Assembly: GCA_027016915.1 (NCBI GenBank)
Contig: JALURJ010000161.1
Location: 1 to 12,211, forward strand
Direction of reading: 5' to 3'
Origin: Desulfurococcales archaeon
GTDB lineage: Archaea > Thermoproteota > Thermoprotei_A > Sulfolobales > WAQK01
Length of the DNA: 12,211 bases
Part shown: one piece after another, positions 1 to 6,377 of the stretch
Layout: each line of letters starts with the position of its first letter
Numbering within the stretch: the first letter of the stretch is position 1
Translations under genes and position numbers: made by a program
The notes under the pieces: generated by a model
The model's input: only the letters and a program-made list of their open reading frames with translations
Database searches by the model: none
What the model was told of the DNA's origin: nothing

Positions 1-64
1 CTTCTATGCCCGCGCTGTAGAGGCCTACAGACTCTACGGGTCCCACGTTATGCGGAATGTTTAA
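1..64 (+). CDS. 3' end of an unidentified upstream gene (partial)
   Basis: The reading frame beginning at base 2 is open from the window edge and ends with TAA at 62-64. It encodes FYARAVEAYRLYGSHVMRNV, which has a balanced, helix-like composition typical of a protein C-terminus. The other two plus frames give a stop at 18-20 or a low-complexity Cys/Arg string. The stop codon overlaps the presumed TATA element of the gat operon, a usual arrangement in compact archaeal genomes. Twenty residues are too few to name a family. Confidence 0.45.
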   Translation, partial: FYARAVEAYRLYGSHVMRNV

Positions 65-66
65 AA
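60..66 (+). promoter_or_regulatory. probable TATA box of the gatCAB-aspS operon
   Basis: TTTAAAA lies about 36-42 nt before the ATG at 102. Every other TATA-like box proposed in this window has a similar distance to its start codon or allows a leaderless start. A transcript would begin near 88-90, and GGTG at 91-94 could serve as ribosome binding site for ATG 102 with a 7-nt spacer. This is a pattern match only. Confidence 0.45.
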
Positions 67-101
67 CCATTAAGAATCATTGGTGGCAACGGTGTCGGGG
101 T

Positions 102-408
102 ATGCGTTTTAACGCGTCCGAGTAGGGTTTCCGAGGAGCTGGTTGAAAAAGTAGCCCGCCTCGCCAGAATAAGGGTTTCAGAGGAGGAGAAACGGGTTCT
201 GGCCGCCGATTTCTCCAGGATCCTCGAGTTCTTCAGCAAGATCGACGAGGCAAAGCTTGAAGAGGAGCCCATGTTCCACGCTGGCGGGTCTGAGGGATTC
301 TTCAGGGAGGACGAGCCCGGAGAACCCCTGCGAAGGGAGGACATTATAGCCATGACTCCGCAGGCCAGCGAGGGCTACGTCAAGGCTCCCTGGAGGGGAT
401 CGAGATGA
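102..408 (+). CDS. gatC: aspartyl/glutamyl-tRNA amidotransferase subunit C, start unresolved (apparent frameshift)
   Basis: GatC is the small clamp subunit that wraps round GatA and stabilises the GatCAB amidotransferase. The body is clear in the frame ending at TGA 406-408: SRVSEELVEKVARLARIRVS from 121, then an acidic helical region, the conserved REDI segment, and MTPQASEGYVKAPW at the end (the family pattern is R-x-D near the end, followed by a nucleotide- and partner-contacting tail). The problem is the start. This frame is open to base 1 but contains no ATG, GTG or TTG before an ATG at 271, which is far too late. The well-placed ATG at 102 (TATA at 60-66, GGTG at 91-94) is in another frame and meets TAG at 123-125. 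Losing one T from the TTTT run at 107-110 would join them as MRLTRPSRVSEELV, a normal GatC N-terminus. The stop overlaps the gatA start as ATGA. Identity is firm; the exact 5' end is not. Confidence 0.8.
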
Positions 409-1853
409 GGATTGAGGAGATGCCTGCAACCATCGTAGCGGAAATGGTGAGGAGGGGGGATCTCAGCGCGGTCGACTACGTCTCCAGAATACTGGAGAGG
501 GCTGAGAGGACGGAAGACAGGGTTAATGCCTACATAACCCTTCTCAAAGACCTGGCCTTGAAAAGGGCTGAGGAGATAGACAGGGCGGTGGGTAGAGGAG
601 AGGATCCCGGCAGGCTGGCTGGAGTAGCTGTAGCGGTGAAGGACAACATAGCAGTGAGGGGGGTGGAAAACACGTGTGGGTCCAGGATACTGAAAGGCTA
701 CAGGCCCCCCTTCAACGCCACGGTTGTCGAGAGGCTCCTCATGGAGGGCGCCGTGATAGTCGGCAAGACCAATATGGACGAGTTCGCCATGGGCTCCACC
801 ACCGAGACGAGCGCCTATGGCCCCACCAGGAACCCATGGAACCTGGAGAGGGTGCCCGGAGGCTCTTCGGGGGGCAGCGGCGCGGCCCTCGCGGCAGGCT
901 CGGCAACCCTGGCCCTGGGAAGCGACACAGGTGGCTCCATCAGGTGTCCAGCTGCCTACACGGGGACCTACGGGCTTAAGCCGACCTATGGCGCCGTGAG
1001 CAGGTACGGCCTGGTCCCTTATGCCAATAGCCTGGAACAAATAGGCCCCATGGCTAGGAACACTGAGGACCTAGCCCTGCTCTACAGCGTCATCGTGGGT
1101 CACGATCCCCGGGACTCCACCTCCCTCCGGGACTCCGGGGCTCATCTGGCCCGTATAGAGAATGTGGATCCAGCGAAGCTGAGAATAGGGGTTATACGGG
1201 AGTTGGTGGAGGAACCCGTTGATAAGCGGGTTGCCCGGGAGGTTTGGAGACTGCTCCACAAGCTGGAGTCCATGGGTGCCGAGGTCGACGAGGTGAGCCT
1301 CCCCCTGGTGGACTACGCCCTCCCCGCCTATTACATTGTGGCCATGGCGGAGGCTTCAAGCAACCTCGCGAGATATGATGGAACAAGGTATGGGTTCAGG
1401 GCTCCCGGAGCCACGTGGGAGGAGATGGTGGTGGAGACGAGGACCCGAGGGTTCGGGTGGGAGGTTAAGAGGAGGATAATGCTCGGCTCCTTCATCCTCT
1501 TAGCAGGGTATGTGGAGCAATACTATGTCAAGGCCTTGAGGGTGCGTTCAGCGGTGAGGAGGGAGATCCTCTCACTCCTCTCCAGGCACCACGTGCTTGT
1601 AGGTGCCACTATGCCCATACCTGCCCCGAGGCTGGGGGAGAGGGTTAAGGACCCCCTCCTCCTCTACACGATGGACATAGCTACGGTACCTGCAAATCTT
1701 GCCGGAATACCTGCAGTAAGTGTGCCTGCAGGCATTGTGGATGGAGCCCCGGTGGGCGCCCAGTTCATGGGACCCCCTATGGGCGAGCCCCTCCTGCTGG
1801 GTGTGTCAAAGCTCTGCGAGGAGGCCACGGGGTTTAGGGACAGGGTGGTGTAG
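405..1853 (+). CDS. gatA: aspartyl/glutamyl-tRNA amidotransferase subunit A
   Basis: GatA is the glutaminase subunit. It releases ammonia from Gln (or Asn), which is channelled to GatB. The 482-residue length is usual for GatA. It is an amidase-signature enzyme with the Ser-cisSer-Lys triad visible as K79 (VAVKDN), S154 (PGGSSGGSGAA) and the nucleophile S178 (SDTGGSIRCPA). These fall at the same numbers that I recall for the Staphylococcus aureus enzyme. The C-terminal part keeps the NLAGIPAVSVPAG and GAQFMGPP segments expected of the fold. The ATG start has a strong ribosome site, GGAGGGG at 392-398 with a 6-nt gap, and overlaps the gatC stop by 4 nt, so translation is probably coupled. gatB begins 2 nt after the stop. 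Confidence 0.97.
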   Translation: MRIEEMPATIVAEMVRRGDLSAVDYVSRILERAERTEDRVNAYITLLKDLALKRAEEIDRAVGRGEDPGRLAGVAVAVKDNIAVRGVENTCGSRILKGYRPPFNATVVERLLMEGAVIVGKTNMDEFAMGSTTETSAYGPTRNPWNLERVPGGSSGGSGAALAAGSATLALGSDTGGSIRCPAAYTGTYGLKPTYGAVSRYGLVPYANSLEQIGPMARNTEDLALLYSVIVGHDPRDSTSLRDSGAHLARIENVDPAKLRIGVIRELVEEPVDKRVAREVWRLLHKLESMGAEVDEVSLPLVDYALPAYYIVAMAEASSNLARYDGTRYGFRAPGATWEEMVVETRTRGFGWEVKRRIMLGSFILLAGYVEQYYVKALRVRSAVRREILSLLSRHHVLVGATMPIPAPRLGERVKDPLLLYTMDIATVPANLAGIPAVSVPAGIVDGAPVGAQFMGPPMGEPLLLGVSKLCEEATGFRDRVV

Positions 1854-1855
1854 CC

Positions 1856-3310
1856 GTGGAGGCGGTTATAGGGCTCGAAATACACGTGCAGATGACGTCG
1901 CTGAAAACAAAGCTTTTCTGCAGGTGCCCGGCAGACTATAGGGGTGCACCGCCCAACACCCACGTGTGCCCAGTGTGCCTGGGCCTGCCCGGGGCTCTCC
2001 CGGTGGTTAACAGGGAGGCTGTGAAGAAGGCTGTCATGCTGGCCCTCGCCCTAAACTGTAGGCATATAGCTGAGAAAGTTGTGTTCAGCAGGAAACACTA
2101 CTTCTACCCGGACCTCCCGAAGAACTACCAGATAACCCAGTTTAAGGGCGGCGGAGGAGCGCCCATAGCTGAGGACGGCTATCTGGAGTTGCTTCAGGGA
2201 GGCGGGGTCAGGAGGGTGAGGATTAGGAGGATAAACGTCGAGGAGGACCCTGGGCGCCTCGTATACACTGAAGGCGACATAACCAGTAGCCCCGAGGTTC
2301 TAATAGACTATAACCGTTCAGGCATAGCCCTCCTCGAAATAGTGACGGAGCCCGACCTCAGGAGCCCGAAGGAGGCCAGGCTCTTCCTCGAGAAGCTGAG
2401 GGCCATAGTGGAGTACCTCGACATAGCCGATCTCAGTCTTGAGGGTTCTATGAGGGTTGACGCCAACATATCGCTTCCAGGAGGGGCCAGGGTGGAGGTG
2501 AAGAACATAGGCTCCGTTAAAGAGGTGGAGAAGGCTCTGTCCTACGAGGTGGTGAGGCAGAGGGCCCTCCTCTCCAGAGGAGCAGCTATAGGTAGGGAGA
2601 CCCGGCACTGGGACCCTCTCCGGGGGGTTACGAGGCCCCTAAGGGTGAAGGAAGAGGAGGAGGACTACAGGTACTTCCCTGACCCCGACCTCCCACCCAT
2701 ACCTCTGCCGCGCGAACTGATAGACTCTGCAGTGGCCATGCTGCCCGAGCTGCCGGATGCTAGGATGCGGAGGTTCGTGGAGGAGCACGGTCTGAGCAGG
2801 GAGCTTGCCTATGCTCTCGCCATGGATAAGAGGCTGGCAGACTTCTACGAGGAGACCTTGAAACGCTTCTGGGCACCCCGCCTTGTAGCCGTCATGCTGG
2901 CGGTGGACTACCTGGGCTTCCTGGAGAAGAACAGGCTTAGGATGGGGGAGGATAGGCTCAACCCGGACCTCCTCGCTAAGCTGGCCAGGCTTGTGGAGGA
3001 GAAGGTCATAACGCCGGAGCAGGGCAAACACCTGCTATTCAGGGTTGCCAGGGAGGGTGTCGACCCTGTAGAGATAGTGGAGAGGGAGGGCCTCAAGGCA
3101 CTGAGGAGTGAAGAGGAGCTTCGCAGGATAGTGGAGAGGGTTGTGGAGGCAAACCCTAAAGCCGTGGCTGATGCCGCCAGGAACCCAAAGGCCGTCAACT
3201 TCCTCGTAGGCAGGGTTATGAGGGAGACGCGGGGGAGGGCCGAGCCCCGGCTGGTTAGGAGGCTTGTGGTGGAGGAGCTTAGGAGAAGGGGTGTGGAGGT
3301 TGGAGAGTAG
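1856..3310 (+). CDS. gatB: aspartyl/glutamyl-tRNA amidotransferase subunit B
   Basis: GatB binds the mischarged tRNA, phosphorylates the side-chain carboxylate with ATP and transfers ammonia to it. The 484-residue protein begins GLEIHVQM, as GatB does. It has the zinc-site cysteines C22, C24, C38 and C41 (FCRCP ... VCPVC), the kinase core with YFYPDLPKNYQITQ at about 82-95 and RINVEED at 125-131, the DYNRSGIALLEIVTEPD stretch at 151-167, and the YRYFPDPDLPPI segment at 271-282. The last 150 residues form the helical and YqeY-like tRNA-binding tail. The start is GTG at 1856, just after the gatA stop, with a purine-rich GGTGGTG ahead of it. The presence of GatB rather than GatE marks this as the GatCAB enzyme; archaea use GatDE for Gln-tRNA, so GatCAB is probably for Asn-tRNA here. 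Confidence 0.97.
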   Translation: MEAVIGLEIHVQMTSLKTKLFCRCPADYRGAPPNTHVCPVCLGLPGALPVVNREAVKKAVMLALALNCRHIAEKVVFSRKHYFYPDLPKNYQITQFKGGGGAPIAEDGYLELLQGGGVRRVRIRRINVEEDPGRLVYTEGDITSSPEVLIDYNRSGIALLEIVTEPDLRSPKEARLFLEKLRAIVEYLDIADLSLEGSMRVDANISLPGGARVEVKNIGSVKEVEKALSYEVVRQRALLSRGAAIGRETRHWDPLRGVTRPLRVKEEEEDYRYFPDPDLPPIPLPRELIDSAVAMLPELPDARMRRFVEEHGLSRELAYALAMDKRLADFYEETLKRFWAPRLVAVMLAVDYLGFLEKNRLRMGEDRLNPDLLAKLARLVEEKVITPEQGKHLLFRVAREGVDPVEIVEREGLKALRSEEELRRIVERVVEANPKAVADAARNPKAVNFLVGRVMRETRGRAEPRLVRRLVVEELRRRGVEVGE

Positions 3311-4583
3311 GAGGGTGCTGGCAGCCGAGACGCCCAGCCACGCTGGGGGAGCGGTGCGGCTCATGGGCTGGGTTTCGAGAATCAGGGTTCTCGGGGGGAT
3401 AGTGTTCCTGGAGCTCAGGGATAGGAGCGGCTCAGTCCAGGTTGTTGTGAGGAGAGGGGCTCCCTGCTTCGACCTGGCTAGGAGGCTGTCTAGAGACTAC
3501 GTTGTAGCCGTGGAGGGCGAGGTTAGAAGGGAGGAGCGGGCTCCTGGAGGGGTGGAGGTTGTGGCCAGCAGGGTCTCTGTGCTGAACGAGGCTGAGAAGC
3601 CTCTCCCCCTCGACTACTCGAAGAGCGGCAACCCGCTCAACCTCCGCCTCGACTGGAGGTTCCTGGATCTCAGGAGCCCTCGAAGCCAGGCTGTTATGCG
3701 GGCGCTGGCAGAGGCCGCCCATGCTGTGAGGGAGTACTTCAGAAGCCAGGGGTTCCTGGAGATATTTACCCCTAAAATAATAGGGCAGGCCTCGGAGGGC
3801 GGGGCTGACGTGTTCCCGCTGGTCTACTTCGGCAGGGAAGCCTTTCTGGCCCAGAGCCCTCAGCTCTACAAGCAGCTCATGATGGCTACCGGAGTCGAGA
3901 GGGTGTACGAGATAGGTGTTGCCTTCAGAGCCGAGGAGCATCGTGGCCCCCGCCACCTCTGCGAATTTAGGAGCATAGACTACGAGGTTAGCTTCGTCAA
4001 GGACCACCTGGAGGTTGCCAGGTACTCGGTGGAGGTGGTTCGGAGGGCTGTTGAGGCTGTAACCAGGGCTCTAGGGGGGTTCGGAGAAATGTTTGGCGAA
4101 CCACCGGTGGTGCCTGCCGACCCTCCAGTCCTAAACGTAGAGGAGGCCTGCCGCCTCATAGGGAGGCCGGGCTGCTCCATGACGGCGGAGGAGGAAGAGC
4201 TGCTGGGCGAGGCTGTTAGAAGGGAGTATGGGTCGGACCTGGTGGTGGTTACAGAGTACCCGTGGAGCGACAGGCCCTTCTACACCATGAGGCTCCCCGA
4301 GGACCTATCTAAGACGAGGAGTTTCGACATTATACTCAGAGGACTGGAGGTTGCCTCCGGGAGCCAAAGGGAGCACCGCTACGATGTGCTGGTCGCCCAG
4401 CTTAAGGAGAAGGGCCTCGACCCCTCAAGCTTCAAGTTCTACCTGGACCATTTCAAGTACGGTATGCCTCCCCATGGCGGCGCAGGTATAGGGCTGGAGA
4501 GGCTGGTGAAGCAGATACTGGGGCTCCGCAACATAAGGGAGGCTGTGCTGGCGCCCAGGGATCCTGAGAGGCTAACGCCCTAG
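3291..4583 (+). CDS. aspS: aspartyl-tRNA synthetase, archaeal type, probably non-discriminating
   Basis: This is a class II synthetase that charges tRNA-Asp and, if non-discriminating, also tRNA-Asn with Asp. From GTG 3291 it has 430 residues, close to the archaeal norm, with no bacterial insertion domain. The N-terminal OB-fold anticodon domain covers about 20-92 (GWV at 26-28). Motif 1 is around 155-163 (FLEIFTPKI), followed by GQASEGGADVF and the QSPQLYKQ Asp-binding region. Motif 2 is FRAEEH at 212-217, and motif 3 is GGAGIGLERL at 396-405. The frame is open from TTG 3264; GTG 3291 is preferred because AGGAG at 3281-3285 gives a 5-nt spacer. TTG 3300 is also possible and exactly matches the distance to GWV in Thermococcus AspRS as I remember it. 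The gene overlaps the end of gatB, so the four genes look like one operon. The non-discriminating call rests on the GatCAB context. Confidence 0.95.
   Translation: MWRLESRRVLAAETPSHAGGAVRLMGWVSRIRVLGGIVFLELRDRSGSVQVVVRRGAPCFDLARRLSRDYVVAVEGEVRREERAPGGVEVVASRVSVLNEAEKPLPLDYSKSGNPLNLRLDWRFLDLRSPRSQAVMRALAEAAHAVREYFRSQGFLEIFTPKIIGQASEGGADVFPLVYFGREAFLAQSPQLYKQLMMATGVERVYEIGVAFRAEEHRGPRHLCEFRSIDYEVSFVKDHLEVARYSVEVVRRAVEAVTRALGGFGEMFGEPPVVPADPPVLNVEEACRLIGRPGCSMTAEEEELLGEAVRREYGSDLVVVTEYPWSDRPFYTMRLPEDLSKTRSFDIILRGLEVASGSQREHRYDVLVAQLKEKGLDPSSFKFYLDHFKYGMPPHGGAGIGLERLVKQILGLRNIREAVLAPRDPERLTP
4580..4583. other. shared CTAG: convergent stop codons of aspS and the CDF gene
   Basis: The palindrome CTAG supplies TAG to aspS on the plus strand (4581-4583) and TAG to the transporter gene on the minus strand (4582-4580). 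The two convergent genes overlap by 4 nt. No space is left for a separate terminator, so the 3' ends of the two transcripts must be antisense to each other or lie inside the opposing gene. Confidence 0.9.
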
Positions 4584-5380
4584 AACTCTTCTGGCTCAAC
4601 GTGGATGACTATTTCTACACCCCTCTTCTTCAACCGGTCCTGAACCCTGTCTATAACCTCGTGGATCTCGGGCAAGCTTCTCGAGGAGTCAACGGCTACA
4701 ACGGCGTCGCCCTGGTAGCTCCCCTCATAGATGTGGCGTAGCCTTACACGCTTCACTATGAGCCCCTCCCGCTCCATGTCTGCCCTTATCTCCTCTATGA
4801 GGCCGGAGGGCGGGGCTATGTCGCTTATATCCCGTATAGTGGACATCACGTGCTCGTAGAGCTCGTGGAACAGGTATAGGGTTATGATTATCGCACCTGC
4901 ATAGTCGAGAATATAGCTGTACAAAGCCCCGGCCAGGGAAGCCACTATAACTATACCCCCCTCCAGCAGCTCGCTGCCTGTGAAGCCAGCGTATGCCGCG
5001 AAGAAAGTGCCCATCCTGCGCGCCAGCAACATGGCTGCTAGGTAGAACAGGAAGCCTATGGTCGCAGCTATGGGGGCCTTAACATCCACCGTATACTTCC
5101 CCACAGTTACAAGTCTGGCCACCACAAGGCCTGCCACGAAGGAGTAGACAGTAAGGGTTACAACCACGCCCCCGAACCCTAGCCTCAGATGGCCGAAATG
5201 GTGGTCCTCGTCGGGAGGCCTTTTGCTAGCCCGGTAGTAGTAGATCGTGCCAGCCAGCGCCACTAGGTTGGCGATACATGTAAGTGCGTCGACGAGGAGG
5301 GCCTCGGACCCGTAGAGCACGCCGCCCAGTATCTTGGCAACGGCTCCAGCCACGGCGAACGCCGCCAGGAGGGCTAGCAC
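4580..5380 (-). CDS. cation diffusion facilitator (CDF) family transporter with altered metal site
   Basis: CDF proteins export divalent metals across the membrane by proton antiport. This 266-residue protein has about six membrane segments (roughly 2-22, 26-48, 69-91, 101-120, 131-151, 156-172) and a cytosolic C-terminal domain (about 191-266) with the family's late histidine and IHVEP ending. The TM2-TM3 loop RPPDEDHHFGHLR (54-66) is a hallmark of the family. The membrane transport site is unusual: by alignment from memory, the TM2 (H/D)xxxD pair is T34/N38 and the TM5 HxxxD pair is E140/V144. The GTG start at 5380 has GAGG eight nt upstream. The N-terminus is short by a few residues compared with typical members, and no other start codon lies between 5380 and the in-frame stop at 5408-5410. 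It follows an iron permease gene by 54 nt, which suggests a metal role. Substrate unknown. Confidence 0.85.
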   Translation of the reverse strand: MLALLAAFAVAGAVAKILGGVLYGSEALLVDALTCIANLVALAGTIYYYRASKRPPDEDHHFGHLRLGFGGVVVTLTVYSFVAGLVVARLVTVGKYTVDVKAPIAATIGFLFYLAAMLLARRMGTFFAAYAGFTGSELLEGGIVIVASLAGALYSYILDYAGAIIITLYLFHELYEHVMSTIRDISDIAPPSGLIEEIRADMEREGLIVKRVRLRHIYEGSYQGDAVVAVDSSRSLPEIHEVIDRVQDRLKKRGVEIVIHVEPEEF

Positions 5381-5417
5381 GGCTATATCCTCGAATATAC
5401 TCTCGGCCTATGTGCCA

Positions 5418-5425
5418 CTTATAAG
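5418..5425 (-). promoter_or_regulatory. probable TATA box of the CDF gene
   Basis: CTTATAAG (self-complementary) lies between the permease stop and the CDF start, 38-45 nt before GTG 5380. A transcript starting near 5396 would have a leader of about 16 nt carrying GAGG. The CDF gene may therefore be transcribed on its own as well as by read-through from the permease. The box is symmetric, but only the minus direction leads into a gene with correct spacing. Confidence 0.4.
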
Positions 5426-5434
5426 GCCCGCCCC

Positions 5435-6262
5435 CTAGGCGCGGCGCGAATATGTCCTAATAACCAGGAATAACCCTAGGGCCAGGTAGCCCAGCTGTAT
5501 GATCAGCCTTGCCAGCTCCATTTCTGCGGTGTAGCCCAGCATCACTGAGAGCAGGGAGCCCACCAGGTTCTTCTCGTGGAGCAGGCTTGTCTCCGGAACC
5601 TGTAGACTGTAAATCTTGAGGCCCAGAATGCCTGTGTCTAACCCTTCCTCCTCTGCCCACTCCAGCGCCTCGTGAACCCCGTAGCCTAGAATCCCGCTGG
5701 CCACGAGGACCAGCAGTATGCTGGTTGCATAGAAGAAGTTCCGGATGTTGATCCGCATCCCGGCGCGGAAAATGGAATATGCTAATACCCCGCTCCCGGC
5801 AAGCCCAGCCGCTATCCCCAGGATGGTGCCAACCGGGTCGGCGAAGAGCATGGGAGCCGTAAAGAGCACGGTTTCCACAGCCTCCCTGAAAACCACGATA
5901 AAGCCCAAGGCGAAGAAACCCGCCGCACCCCTCCCTGAGGCATATAGTCTCTCCACACGGCTCTCCAGCTCCTCGCGGATCCTTGCCCCCTTCTTCGCCA
6001 TCCAGTAGATAACGCTGGTAAGCACTGGTACCGCAATAAAGGCCCCTAGAGCCTCTATCAGCTCCTTCTCAACGCTAGCCTCATAGGTAAAGTGTGCCAG
6101 GCCTCCGAAAACCAGGCCTGAGAGAGCCGCCGCAGCCCCACCCAAGAACACGGGTCTGACCTGCGCTTCTCCTCCAAGTCTTTTAAGATAAGAAATGATG
6201 ATCACGAGTATGAGTAATGCCTCGAAACCCTCGCGGAACGATATGAGCATGGCACCGTGCAT
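5435..6262 (-). CDS. FTR1-family iron permease
   Basis: FTR1/EfeU proteins carry iron across the cytoplasmic membrane using two REGxE motifs in membrane helices. Both are present: REGFE at 10-14 and REAVE at 126-130, counting from ATG 6262 (275 residues). The protein has about seven hydrophobic segments, a charged loop between them, and a later HEALE motif at 197-201 that matches the HELQE-type segment of EfeU-like proteins. The frame extends to a GTG at 6271. ATG 6262 is preferred because the TATA-like block at 6287-6296 places the transcript start close to it, giving a nearly leaderless mRNA; ATG 6250 is also possible. No multicopper oxidase, EfeO or EfeB partner is visible nearby. The promoter carries a DtxR-like palindrome, which fits control by metal. 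A CDF transporter gene follows on the same strand. Confidence 0.9.
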   Translation of the reverse strand: MHGAMLISFREGFEALLILVIIISYLKRLGGEAQVRPVFLGGAAAALSGLVFGGLAHFTYEASVEKELIEALGAFIAVPVLTSVIYWMAKKGARIREELESRVERLYASGRGAAGFFALGFIVVFREAVETVLFTAPMLFADPVGTILGIAAGLAGSGVLAYSIFRAGMRINIRNFFYATSILLVLVASGILGYGVHEALEWAEEEGLDTGILGLKIYSLQVPETSLLHEKNLVGSLLSVMLGYTAEMELARLIIQLGYLALGLFLVIRTYSRRA

Positions 6263-6274
6263 CGAACCCACCTC

Positions 6275-6288
6275 TTAGGTTTACCTAA
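6275..6288 (-). promoter_or_regulatory. DtxR/IdeR-like iron box palindrome in the FTR1 promoter
   Basis: TTAGGTTTACCTAA is a perfect inverted repeat with 5-bp arms (TTAGG/CCTAA) and a 4-bp centre. It matches 12 of 14 positions of the left part of the classical DtxR/IdeR operator TTAGGTTAGCCTAACCTAA as I recall it. It sits between the TATA-like block (6287-6296) and the start codon (6262), touching the edge of the TATA block, so a bound repressor would block transcription. Archaeal DtxR-family regulators of iron genes are known. That this particular site is bound by one is an inference. Confidence 0.6.
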
Positions 6289-6296
6289 TATTTTTA
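6287..6296 (-). promoter_or_regulatory. probable TATA box of the FTR1 gene
   Basis: On the minus strand the sequence reads TAAAAATATT, the most AT-rich block of the interval. It is centred about 30 nt before ATG 6262, so transcription would begin within a few nt of the start codon. It abuts the iron-box-like palindrome. Confidence 0.5.
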
Positions 6297-6297
6297 G

Positions 6298-6377
6298 GGG
6301 GCCCAAATAAATGTAGCTACAAGCCAAGTGGAGCGAAAACGGTAGACACTCCATTCCCGTAAGGTCATAGAAAGGTC
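6298..6377. other. intergenic stretch between FTR1 promoter and HypE-like gene end
   Basis: About 80 nt without a coding frame. It contains the 10-bp perfect palindrome TGTAGCTACA at 6312-6321, upstream of the FTR1 TATA block, where an activator or a second regulator copy could bind. I see no T-rich terminator and no RNA gene here. Confidence 0.3.

Noticed and set aside
123..125. TAG in the ATG 102 frame as a read-through (pyrrolysine-like) codon
   Set aside because: Reading through would stay in the wrong frame for GatC, and nothing in the window suggests pyrrolysine use.
375..1040. 221-codon minus-strand frame inside gatA
   Set aside because: It is antisense to conserved amidase motifs and its composition is unlike a real protein.
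3264..3290. TTG 3264 as start of aspS
   Set aside because: It would add residues not found in archaeal AspRS and overlap gatB by 47 nt; GTG 3291 has a better ribosome site.
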